Source of the DNA: Planctomycetaceae bacterium
Lineage (GTDB): Bacteria; Planctomycetota; Planctomycetia; Pirellulales; Thermoguttaceae
DNA length: 13,441 nucleotides
Direction: 5' to 3'
NCBI GenBank assembly: GCA_003532715.1
Contig: DOEZ01000334.1
Span: 1-13,441, forward strand
Shown: positions 1-6,704 of the stretch, in pieces
Layout of the letters: each line of letters starts with the position of its first letter
Numbering within the stretch: the first letter of the stretch is position 1
Translations under genes and position numbers: made by a program
Notes under the pieces: model-generated
Databases searched by the model: none
Seen by the model: only the letters and a program-made list of their open reading frames with translations
Told to the model about the DNA's origin: nothing

Positions 1-91
1 TGGGTGCCGAAGGCACAAGAGGTGTGTTCACGTGCGGATCGTGCTCTCCGCCGTTGCCGGGCATGGAGCGTCGTTGCATACCCTCTTGCCG

Positions 92-132
92 CTGCGCGGC
101 ACCTGCGCGGCACCGGTTCGAGAACCGGTGCT
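92..132. repeat. Tandem 11-mer followed by a palindrome
   Basis: CTGCGCGGCAC occurs twice in direct tandem (92-102 and 103-113). It runs into an inverted repeat, GCACCGGTTC, GA, GAACCGGTGC (110-131). This lies just past the 3' end of the small membrane-protein gene on the minus strand. No T-run follows it on either side, so it does not look like a classical intrinsic terminator. It is more likely a dispersed intergenic palindrome. The rest of 1-150 shows no gene on either strand. Confidence 0.6.
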
Positions 133-150
133 ACCCCGAGCAGTTCTTAA

Positions 151-582
151 CTACCCGGGTGAATCGACGCTGAAGCGTCGCAGCCGCAGCCAGATGATCC
201 AGAACAGCGGCACGTAGATCACGTCGGCAAAGAACACCGTGACGGCGAAATGGGCGGGCAGACGGCCGGCGGCAATGTAGAGAAGGGCCGCCACCGCCGA
301 GATGGCCTTGCTCAGCAGGCCGAGCATCAGCAAGTCGCGATTTTGGACCGGGCGCGAGGCCACCCAGTGATAGCCGACCCCAAACAGGGCCACGAGAATC
401 CCCATGATCTGGACGGGCAGGACCAACTCGGGTTTGGGCACGCCGACCATTTCGTACCCCTCGTGATAGAAGAGAATCATGCACCCCCCGGCCAATAGGT
501 TAAACATGCCGGCGAAACGAAGCACAAAACGCATCCAGGGGAGCAACGGCGCGGCGTCCGATCCATGGGGCGATTTTTGCAT
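151..582 (-). CDS. Small four-helix integral membrane protein, function unknown
   Basis: I do not recognise the family. The 143-residue product has four hydrophobic stretches, at roughly residues 18-38, 54-74, 87-106 and 109-131, with short polar loops. It ends in a basic tail (WLRLRRF), so it is almost certainly an inner-membrane protein with no soluble domain. The N-terminal helix carries GMFNLLAGGCMILFY. I chose the ATG at 582 because AGGAG (minus strand, 597-593) lies 10 nt upstream. The ATG three codons earlier, at 591, would leave only 1 nt between AGGAG and the start. The gene is divergent from folD and apparently transcribed alone. The coding call is firm because the hydrophobic pattern is coherent and the overlapping plus-strand frames look random. 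The function is open. Confidence 0.75.
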   Translation of the reverse strand: MQKSPHGSDAAPLLPWMRFVLRFAGMFNLLAGGCMILFYHEGYEMVGVPKPELVLPVQIMGILVALFGVGYHWVASRPVQNRDLLMLGLLSKAISAVAALLYIAAGRLPAHFAVTVFFADVIYVPLFWIIWLRLRRFSVDSPG

Positions 583-689
583 AAGTTTCATGCTCCTGGC
601 GGGGGCGTTGATCGGCGGCCCGACACGGAACGGCCCGGCGCGAAAGACCTGTTTCCGGTTCGCGGCCGCTGTCCGGTTTCATCGATGTG

Positions 690-698
690 TGCTAGAAT
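690..698 (+). promoter_or_regulatory. Candidate extended -10 promoter of folD
   Basis: TGCTAGAAT fits the extended -10 form TGnTATAAT with one mismatch (TAGAAT). It lies about 95 nt before the folD start, in the divergent gap between the membrane-protein gene and folD. There is no convincing -35 hexamer 16-18 nt upstream, which extended -10 promoters can tolerate. This is a motif match only. Confidence 0.4.
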
Positions 699-791
699 AC
701 CGCGTTTCAGCCCCCCTTGCCCAGGCCACCCGAGCGGAATTTCTCGGAATTGCCCGGCATGGATTCGATTCGGACGAAGGAGACGTGGAAC

Positions 792-1658
<867 letters not shown>

Positions 1659-1718
1659 TGCTTGACGACCTCGCGATAGGCAGGCTATCCGAGGCTACAC
1701 CGATTCACCATTCGTGCC

Positions 1719-1737
1719 GCGCTCAGTGAGCTTTTTG
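1719..1737 (+). terminator. Weak terminator-like hairpin after folD
   Basis: A short inverted repeat (GCTC, AGT, GAGC) is directly followed by TTTTT, about 60 nt after the folD stop and before the convergent methyltransferase gene. The stem is only 4-5 bp, so intrinsic termination is uncertain. Position and T-run are the main support. Confidence 0.3.
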
Positions 1738-1763
1738 GGAGATTTTGCGGCAAAAACGCGCCA

Positions 1764-2597
1764 TTATCCCCGCTGCCGCAGCGCCTCGTAGAACAACACC
1801 GCGGCGGTGGCCGAAATGTTCAGGCTGTCGGCCGCGCCGTGCATGGGAAGTCGGACGGCCCGAATGTCGTCGGCTCGCCAAACGGGGCTAAGCCCTTCGG
1901 CCTCGCTGCCGAGCACGATTGCCGCGCCGTCGCGATAATCGACCTCGGTGTAGCCGACCGAACCGTCGACCCGCGCGGCGAAGATCGGCAGTCGACGCGA
2001 CCGAAGCCACTGGAGCGATTCGCTGGCGGTCGCCTCGCGCACGGGCACGGTGAAGATCGTGCCGAGGCTCGCGCGGATCGTGTTTGGGTTGAACAGATCG
2101 GTCCGCCCATCGGCCACGATCACCAAATCGACGCCCGCGGCGTCGGCGCTGCGCAACACGGCGCCGACGTTGCCCGGCTTCTCGATCGCCTCGATAACGG
2201 CCACCACCGCGCCGGGTGTCAACTCGAAATCGTCGAGCCGCCACGACGGGGTCGCGGCGACGGCGACCATCCCCTCGGCCCGGTCGCCAAACGCGAGCTT
2301 GTCGAACACGGCCGGCGCGACTTCGAACCGCTCGGCGTCGAGCGCCGAGAGGAGCCTTTCGACCGCTTCGATTCGGCCGGCCGGGTAGCGTGCCGGACAA
2401 TGGAACATCTCGACCAACTCGATGCCCGCCGCGCATGCTCGCTCGATCTCGCGCAGCCCGTCGATCAGAAAGCGCCCCTGCTTCTGCCGGTGGCGTGCAT
2501 CGCGAAGCCGCACCGCCGCTTTGACGCGCGGGTTCTGTGGGCTCAGGATCGTCGGGACGGGTTTCTCGGGCTTCATGGTCGGAGAAGACACCCGCAT
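1764..2597 (-). CDS. TrmH/SpoU-family RNA 2'-O-ribose methyltransferase
   Basis: This is a SPOUT-class methyltransferase that transfers a methyl group from S-adenosylmethionine to a ribose 2'-OH in rRNA or tRNA. The 277-residue protein has an N-terminal substrate-binding domain (about residues 17-115; the RFLIDGLREIERACAAG stretch is typical). It is followed by a trefoil-knot catalytic domain with all three SpoU motifs: EKPGNVGAVLRSA (139-151; N142 and R149 are the catalytic-type residues), LGSEAEGLS (229-237) and LPMHGAADSLNISA (250-263). The exact target (23S rRNA or tRNA) cannot be told from sequence. Two starts are possible, ATG at 2597 and ATG at 2576 (MKPEKPV). Neither has a strong Shine-Dalgarno, and residues upstream of MKPEK are not recognisably conserved. 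The gene is convergent with folD and its promoter would lie in the repeat-rich gap to its right. Confidence 0.9.
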   Translation of the reverse strand: MRVSSPTMKPEKPVPTILSPQNPRVKAAVRLRDARHRQKQGRFLIDGLREIERACAAGIELVEMFHCPARYPAGRIEAVERLLSALDAERFEVAPAVFDKLAFGDRAEGMVAVAATPSWRLDDFELTPGAVVAVIEAIEKPGNVGAVLRSADAAGVDLVIVADGRTDLFNPNTIRASLGTIFTVPVREATASESLQWLRSRRLPIFAARVDGSVGYTEVDYRDGAAIVLGSEAEGLSPVWRADDIRAVRLPMHGAADSLNISATAAVLFYEALRQRG

Positions 2598-2641
2598 GGG
2601 GGTCTGCCTGGTGAATTGACGGATACCCTCAGTCTAGTTCG

Positions 2642-2678
2642 CCGGGTGGCCCTGGGCAACGAGGCACGGGCCACCCGG
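2642..2678. repeat. GC-rich 11-bp inverted repeat
   Basis: CCGGGTGGCCC (2642-2652) and GGGCCACCCGG (2668-2678) are perfect reverse complements separated by 15 nt. The hairpin would be very stable. It is about 45 bp upstream of the methyltransferase start and has no T-run on either strand. It may be a dispersed palindrome or a leader structure in the minus-strand transcript. Confidence 0.65.
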
Positions 2679-2745
2679 ACCATTCAGGAGCCAGTGATTT
2701 CGCCGCAGTCTGCAGAATCTCGGCCGGATTCGCAAGCGACGATAA

Positions 2746-2839
2746 GTCGTTGCGTTCCTCTCGCTTGCGCTTCGGGTTGGTGGTCCGCTGGCTTGCGCTT
2801 CGGGTTAGTGTTCCTCTCGCTTGCGCTTCGGGTTGGTAT
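2746..2839 (+). repeat. Three direct copies of a GCTTGCGCTTCGGGTT dispersed repeat
   Basis: The core GCTTGCGCTTCGGGTT occurs at about 2763-2778, 2791-2806 and 2819-2834, a regular 28-nt period. The first and third copies share the longer flank GTTCCTCTC before and GGT after. The middle copy has a variant flank (CCGCTG before, AGTG after). A fourth copy lies at 12333-12359 in another gap, in the same orientation and with the same CCTCTC and GGTAT flanks. The repeat is therefore dispersed. No reading frame is maintained across it. Confidence 0.8.
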
Positions 2840-2885
2840 CGGCTCGCGAATAAGCCGGTCCAGACGGGCCTTGGTTGGGTGCTCG

Positions 2886-2914
2886 TTGACGCGGCAGGCC
2901 CGGTGCCTTATGTT
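2886..2914 (+). promoter_or_regulatory. Candidate sigma70-type promoter for the DUF1080 gene
   Basis: TTGACG (2886-2891) and TATGTT (2909-2914) are separated by 17 nt. They match the sigma70 consensus at 5/6 and 4/6 positions. Transcription would start near 2921, giving a leader of about 120 nt that contains the 18-bp inverted repeat at 2942-3016. This is motif evidence only. Confidence 0.45.
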
Positions 2915-2941
2915 GTTTCTGTTGCCGAGACAACTGTAGAC

Positions 2942-3016
2942 GGGTGGGGCGATTGCAGCTCGCCTTGCCGGAAAAGCATGAATTCTACGGAAGAACTCGC
3001 TGCAATCGCCCCACCC
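2942..3016. repeat. 75-bp element with perfect 18-bp terminal inverted repeats
   Basis: The left arm (2942-2959, GGGTGGGGCGATTGCAGC) and the right arm (2999-3016) are exact reverse complements enclosing a 39-nt loop. Similarity stops at the arm ends. The element ends 23 nt before the DUF1080 start codon, so it would fold in that gene's leader. There is no T-run after it. It looks like a small non-coding palindromic element (MITE or REP-like). I see no second copy in this window. Confidence 0.75.
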
Positions 3017-3039
3017 TGCCTGTTACTCTAAGGTGCCGC

Positions 3040-3759
3040 ATGTTGTCCATACATTGTCGCGTGACAGTTATCGTCGTGCTACTCTCCTTGGCCAGTCCGA
3101 TGTGGGCGGCCGCATCCGACCGGGCCGAGAGGGAATCGGAAAAGGGCTTCAAACCGATGTGCAACGGCAAGGATCTGACTGGCTGGGACGGCATGCCCGG
3201 CTGGTGGAAGGTCACCGATGGAGTCGTCTGGGCCGAGAGCACGCCGGAAAAGCCCGCCAAAACGACCCATTACCTTTTCTGGAAAGAAGCCGAGCCGGCC
3301 GATTTCGAGATGCGCGTGAGCTGCCGCATCAGCGGCAAGGCAAACTCCGGCGTGTCTTTCCGTTGTAAACGCCTGCCCAACTGGAATCTGGAGGGATACC
3401 AGGCCGATCTCGACTCGGCAAACCAGTACACGGGCTGCTTCTATCAAGACGGTCGCGGAATCGTCGCCCAACGCGGCGAGAAGGTGCATATCCACGCCGC
3501 CGGCAAGAAGACGGTCGAGGTATTTGCCGACGCGAAGGAGCTGCTCAAGGCGATCAAACGCGACGGGTGGAACGACTACCGCAGCACGGCCGCCGGCCCG
3601 CGCATCGGAATCTGGATCAACGGGGTGTTGATGTGCGAAGTCGAGGACCACGACAAGAAACTCTCGCTCCGTCGCGGGGTGATTGCCCTGCAAATCCACC
3701 AGGGGCCATCCATGAAAGCCGAGTTCAAAAACCCGCGAATCCGGATCGACACCCCGTAG
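3040..3759 (+). CDS. Secreted DUF1080 (3-keto-disaccharide hydrolase type) protein
   Basis: The 239-residue product is predicted to be exported. Residues 1-25 form a signal peptide with a hydrophobic core (VIVVLLSLASPMWAAA) and a likely cleavage near AAA-SD. The mature part is a single DUF1080 domain, a concanavalin-like beta-sandwich that is highly amplified in planctomycetes. Recognisable blocks are FKPMCNGKDLTGWDG (37-51), WWKVTDGVVWAES (55-67), DFEMRVSCRIS..ANSGVSFRC (88-109), GYQADL (119-124), GWNDYRSTAAGPRIGIWINGV (176-196) and the closing GVIALQIHQG..AEFKNPRIR. Members are thought to act on glycosides or 3-keto-sugars, but this one's substrate is unknown. I chose the ATG at 3040 because it gives the signal peptide and has AAGG about 7 nt upstream. 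An earlier in-frame start at 2944 would sit inside the inverted repeat. Confidence 0.9.
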   Translation: MLSIHCRVTVIVVLLSLASPMWAAASDRAERESEKGFKPMCNGKDLTGWDGMPGWWKVTDGVVWAESTPEKPAKTTHYLFWKEAEPADFEMRVSCRISGKANSGVSFRCKRLPNWNLEGYQADLDSANQYTGCFYQDGRGIVAQRGEKVHIHAAGKKTVEVFADAKELLKAIKRDGWNDYRSTAAGPRIGIWINGVLMCEVEDHDKKLSLRRGVIALQIHQGPSMKAEFKNPRIRIDTP

Positions 3760-3833
3760 ACAGGCCTTCCAGCCCCGTTTTCGCGCACAATGAAGCTTGC
3801 GGGAGGCCGCTTCTACGTTGGCGCGATTCTGGT

Positions 3834-3839
3834 TACAAT
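3834..3839 (+). promoter_or_regulatory. Possible -10 element upstream of rsfS-argS
   Basis: TACAAT (matching TATAAT at 5/6) occurs about 180 nt before rsfS in the only gap that can hold the operon promoter. No good -35 hexamer stands at the right distance, so support is weak. The rest of this gap (3760-4017) holds one copy of a dispersed 19-mer and no gene. Confidence 0.25.
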
Positions 3840-3938
3840 GGAAGTTGAGAACGATTTGCCAGAAGAGGGGGTTGAAAGGCTGGGTGTGGTCACGCGATCG
3901 CAGAAGAACGCTTACTGTCATCGCTACATTCCCACTTC

Positions 3939-3957
3939 TCCCCTTTTTCCGAATCGT
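3939..3957 (-). repeat. Dispersed 19-mer, copy 1
   Basis: Read on the minus strand this is ACGATTCGGAAAAAGGGGA. It is identical to 12174-12192 on the plus strand. Similarity continues more loosely on both sides: a G-rich stretch after it, and a GGCGT...GAA..CGACC..CCT block before it. The repeated unit is therefore probably 60-70 bp with a conserved core. Both copies are intergenic. Confidence 0.65.
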
Positions 3958-4017
3958 GCAGGCGGTCGCTTCATACGCCTGAAGTGTTGAGCAGAACCTT
4001 GTTGGGAGTAGAACCAC

Positions 4018-4416
4018 GTGCAAGAGAGTCACGCCGGGGCCGCGCCGTCGGTGACGGGTAATTTGGACAAAGCTTATGAGCGCGCCGTCACCGCCGCGCG
4101 AACGGCCGAGGCGAATCGGGGTCAGGACGTGGTCATTCTCGACCTACGCGACGTGACCCCCGTGTTCGACTTCTTCGTCGTGGCCACCGGTTCGAGCCGA
4201 CGCCAGTTGCACGCCATGAGCGAGGAAATCGACCACGCGCTCGAGGAAGGCATGGGCGACCGGCGGCTGGGCATCGAAGGCTACGAGGCAAGCCGCTGGA
4301 TCCTGCTCGATTACGGCGACGTTGTCGTCCATCTGTTCGAGGCCGAGATGCGCGAATACTACGCGCTCGAGGAACTCTGGAACAAGGCCAAACGGATTTC
4401 GCTGAAACCCAGATAA
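4018..4416 (+). CDS. rsfS: Ribosomal silencing factor RsfS (Iojap family)
   Basis: RsfS binds ribosomal protein uL14 on the 50S subunit and blocks joining with the 30S subunit, damping translation in starvation or stationary phase. The 132-residue length fits the family, with a slightly long N-terminus. Diagnostic blocks are VVILDLRDVTPVFDFFVVATGSS (38-60), RQLHAMSEEID (62-72), GYEASRWILLDYGDVVVHLF (88-107) and the C-terminal REYYALEELW. The start is a GTG at 4018, preceded by GGGAG (4004-4008). No ATG occurs until well inside the domain. The stop lies 8 nt before argS, so the two are very likely co-transcribed, linking a ribosome-silencing factor to aminoacylation. No upstream nadD is present, although rsfS is often paired with it elsewhere. 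Confidence 0.93.
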   Translation: MQESHAGAAPSVTGNLDKAYERAVTAARTAEANRGQDVVILDLRDVTPVFDFFVVATGSSRRQLHAMSEEIDHALEEGMGDRRLGIEGYEASRWILLDYGDVVVHLFEAEMREYYALEELWNKAKRISLKPR

Positions 4417-4424
4417 CCCACGCG

Positions 4425-6389
4425 ATGAGCATTCTCTCCGAACTCAAAACCCGGCTGCGCGGGCCGCTCGCCCGGCTGACCGACGCGCCCGGCGAATCCC
4501 TGGACCTCGTTCGCCAGAGCCAGGATCCCAAGTTTGGCGACTATCAGGCCAATTTCGCCATGTCGCTTGGCAAGAAGCTGGGCCGACCCCCGCGCGAACT
4601 GGCCACCGATATCGTCGCGCAACTCGACCTGGGCGACCTGTGCGAACCGGCCGAGGTGGCCGGACCGGGGTTCATCAACCTGCGGGTCAAAGACTCGCAG
4701 ATCGTCGAGCGGCTCGAAGCGGCCGTCGCCGATCCGCGTCTGGGCGTGCCCCGAGCTGAACGGCCGCGAACCTACGTGGTCGACTATTCGGCGCCGAACG
4801 TCGCCAAACCGATGCACGTCGGCCATATCCGGTCGACCGTGATCGGCGATTCGCTCTGCCGGACGCTCCGTTTCGCCGGGCATCGCGTGATCAGCGACAA
4901 CCACATCGGCGACTGGGGCACCCAGTTCGGCATGATCCTCCATGGCTATCGTCACTTTCGCGACGAGGCCGCGTATCGGGCCGCGCCGGTCGCCGAGCTG
5001 GCCCGGCTCTATCGACTGGTCCGCCGACTGATGGACTACCACGACGGCAAGGCGAAGCTTCCGCGTCTCGAAGAGCGTTTGGCCCAGTTGACCACCGCCC
5101 TGGACGAGCAACGCCGCACGGCCGGCCCATCGCCCGACAAAAACGCCCAAAAGACGCTCCGCCGCGCCGAAGCTGAAATCGGCGAGCTGCGCGGCGAGAT
5201 TGCCGAGTTGGCCGAGAAGCTCGAAGCGGTCGATCGCGACGCCGTGCTTGGCCCGCTGGCCGCCCGACATGCCGACATCGGCCGCGCCGTGTTGGCCGAA
5301 ACGGCCAAGTTGCACGCCGGCGACGAAGAAAACCTGCGACTGTGGCGCGAGTTCCTGCCGCACTGCGAGGACGAGATCAACCGGGTTTACGGCCGGCTGG
5401 GCGTGGAGTTCGACCACGCGCTGGGCGAGAGTTTCTACAACGACCGGCTCGGCCCCGTGGTCGAACGACTGATCGAGCAAGGCATCGCCCGCGAGAGCGA
5501 CGGGGCGATCTGCGTCTTTCTGCTCGACCGCGACGTGCCGATGCTCATTCGCAAGCAGGACGGAGCGTTTCTCTACGCGACAACCGATCTGGCCACGATC
5601 GAATATCGCATGGAGAACTGGAAGCCCGACGCGATTCTCTACGTCGTCGATCACCGGCAAGCCATGCACTTCGAGCTTCTGTTCGGCACGGCTCGACTCA
5701 TGGGCTGCGAGAACGTCGAACTGCGGCACATTAGCTTCGGCACCGTGTTGGGCGACGACGGCCGACCCTTCAAGACGCGAAGCGGCGACACGGTGGGACT
5801 CGAAGGGCTGCTGGACGAAGCCGTTCGCCGCGCCAAGGAAATCGTCGAGGCCAACGACGACGCGAAGCCCGGCGGACGCGAGCTTTCGGACCAGCAGCGG
5901 ACGCAAATCGCCGAGCGGGTGGGCGTCGCCGCGCTGAAATACGCCGACCTGTCGCAGAACCGCACGAGCGACTACGTCTTCAGCTACGACAAAATGCTGG
6001 CGATGAACGGCAACACGGCGACGTACATGCAGTATGCCTACGCCCGGGTGCGAAGCATTTTCGCCCGAGGCGGCGTCGACGTCGCGGCGCTGCGAGCGTC
6101 GGGGGCCAAGATTCGCCTCGACACGCCGGCCGAGCGGGCGTTGGGCCTCGCCATTCTGCAATTCGGCGAGGCACTCGAGTTGGCCCTGCTCGACTACCGG
6201 CCCAATCAATTGACCAGCTATCTGTTCGACCTGGCGGGCCGCTATTCGACGTTCTTCGACCAATGCCCCGTGCTCAAGGCCGAGACCGACGAACTCCGCC
6301 AAAGCCGCCTGCTACTGTGCGATCTAACCGCTCGAGTCATCCGCCAGGGCCTCGACCTGCTGGGCATCGACGTGGTTGAGAAGATGTAG
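4425..6389 (+). CDS. argS: Arginyl-tRNA synthetase, with a coiled-coil insertion
   Basis: ArgS charges tRNA-Arg with arginine in the cytosol. Domains in order: the N-terminal Add-1 domain (about 5-90, ending in the GPGFINLRV block), the class I catalytic core with DYSAPNVAKPMHVGHIRST (120-138, HIGH-type motif HVGH 131-134) and DNHIGDWGTQFGM (158-170), the second core half FLYATTDLATIEYR (382-395) with FKTRSGDTV (449-457) at the KMSKS position, and a DALR anticodon-binding domain from about 530. At 654 residues it is about 75 longer than the 577-residue E. coli enzyme. The excess lies mainly at about 209-295, a charged Glu/Arg/Leu-rich segment predicted to be coiled coil. The ATG at 4425 is 8 nt after rsfS. 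Confidence 0.96.
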   Translation: MSILSELKTRLRGPLARLTDAPGESLDLVRQSQDPKFGDYQANFAMSLGKKLGRPPRELATDIVAQLDLGDLCEPAEVAGPGFINLRVKDSQIVERLEAAVADPRLGVPRAERPRTYVVDYSAPNVAKPMHVGHIRSTVIGDSLCRTLRFAGHRVISDNHIGDWGTQFGMILHGYRHFRDEAAYRAAPVAELARLYRLVRRLMDYHDGKAKLPRLEERLAQLTTALDEQRRTAGPSPDKNAQKTLRRAEAEIGELRGEIAELAEKLEAVDRDAVLGPLAARHADIGRAVLAETAKLHAGDEENLRLWREFLPHCEDEINRVYGRLGVEFDHALGESFYNDRLGPVVERLIEQGIARESDGAICVFLLDRDVPMLIRKQDGAFLYATTDLATIEYRMENWKPDAILYVVDHRQAMHFELLFGTARLMGCENVELRHISFGTVLGDDGRPFKTRSGDTVGLEGLLDEAVRRAKEIVEANDDAKPGGRELSDQQRTQIAERVGVAALKYADLSQNRTSDYVFSYDKMLAMNGNTATYMQYAYARVRSIFARGGVDVAALRASGAKIRLDTPAERALGLAILQFGEALELALLDYRPNQLTSYLFDLAGRYSTFFDQCPVLKAETDELRQSRLLLCDLTARVIRQGLDLLGIDVVEKM

Positions 6390-6402
6390 GTCGGGGAGTC
6401 TT

Positions 6403-6633
6403 CCGGGGGTGGCGCTTCGCCTAGCCCATAGGCACGAAATTAAGAAAACGACTACGTAACGGCTAGTACCCGGAAAAGAAGAAGAACACTAATTCACGCT
6501 GATAAGCACTAATCTTGATAATTAGCGAGGATTAGCGAAGATCAGTGTTCCTGAATCCCTCTTCGTTTGAAGCATTGCTCAACGTTCCGTTACTTAACTT
6601 AATGCCTATGGGCGGCGCTGCGCTTACCCCCGG
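6403..6633. mobile_element. Putative MITE-like element nested in a hairpin repeat
   Basis: Outer arms CCGGGGGT (6403-6410) and ACCCCCGG (6626-6633) are perfect reverse complements. Further in, CCCATAGGCA (6425-6434) pairs with TGCCTATGGG (6603-6612), 10/10. About 170 bp of AT-rich DNA lies between, with no coding capacity. A GGCGCT direct repeat (6411-6416, 6614-6619) flanks the inner arms and could be a target duplication, but it could also be coincidence. The layout suggests a small non-autonomous insertion into a pre-existing CCGGGGG hairpin repeat. No transposase is present. Confidence 0.5.
6484..6550. repeat. Imperfect 67-nt hairpin with ATTAG motifs
   Basis: The segment begins GAACACT and ends AGTGTTC, and the two halves are about 70% reverse-complementary throughout. 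Near-repeats of CTAAT/ATTAG occur several times inside. It forms the core of the AT-rich insert and could be a REP-like unit. Confidence 0.55.
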
Positions 6634-6644
6634 CTAATCGCTGT

Positions 6645-6659
6645 GACTCCTTCGGAGTC
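6645..6659. repeat. Small GACTCC-TTC-GGAGTC hairpin
   Basis: A perfect 6-bp stem with a TTC triloop lies about 45 nt beyond the stop of the fusion gene (minus strand). No T-run follows in that direction, so a terminator role is unproven. It abuts the CCCCCGGCTAATCGCTG segment and may belong to the same dispersed repeat. Confidence 0.4.
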
Positions 6660-6704
6660 GGATGATTTGCTTACCACCCGGCTGATCAGGGCCATTCGGC
6701 CGCG

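Larger units (their letters stand above)
2598..3039. other. Gene-free, repeat-packed intergenic region
   Basis: This gap lies between two divergent genes (RNA methyltransferase to the left, DUF1080 protein to the right). It contains a GC-rich 11-bp inverted repeat, three copies of a GCTTGCGCTTCGGGTT repeat, a candidate sigma70 promoter facing right, and an 18-bp perfect inverted repeat. These are described separately. Short open frames here show no protein-like features. Confidence 0.8.
6390..6704. other. Gene-free gap between convergent genes, holding nested repeats
   Basis: argS ends at 6389 from the left and the fusion gene ends at 6705 from the right. The gap has no credible reading frame. 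Its middle part is visibly AT-richer than the flanking genes. It holds an inverted-repeat element (6403-6633), an inner imperfect hairpin (6484-6550) and a small GACTCC/GGAGTC hairpin (6645-6659). Confidence 0.8.

Noticed and set aside
717..791. Longer folD N-terminus from TTG 717 or ATG 759
   Set aside because: The extra residues do not resemble FolD, while the GTG at 792 has AAGGAG at 9 nt and gives the standard N-terminus with Y50 and K54.
2746..2839. CRISPR array suggested by three repeats at a 28-nt period
   Set aside because: The repeats are 16-30 nt with almost no spacer between them, the units are imperfect, another copy lies dispersed far away, and no cas genes are present.
1839..2939. 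366-codon plus-strand frame opposite the RNA methyltransferase
   Set aside because: It overlaps an SpoU-family gene with all three motifs, continues through non-coding repeats, and has no recognisable domain.
2944..3039. Longer DUF1080 protein from position 2944
   Set aside because: It would translate the inverted repeat and bury the signal peptide. The ATG at 3040 gives a clean signal peptide.
3079..4032. 317-codon minus-strand frame opposite the DUF1080 gene
   Set aside because: Shadow of the DUF1080 domain. The translation is low-complexity-like and crosses an intergenic repeat.
4359..6302. 647-codon open frame on the minus strand opposite argS
   Set aside because: It mirrors the clearly real argS frame. 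High GC and biased third positions often leave the antisense frame open. Its translation is a His/Val/Gln/Arg-rich sequence with no family pattern.
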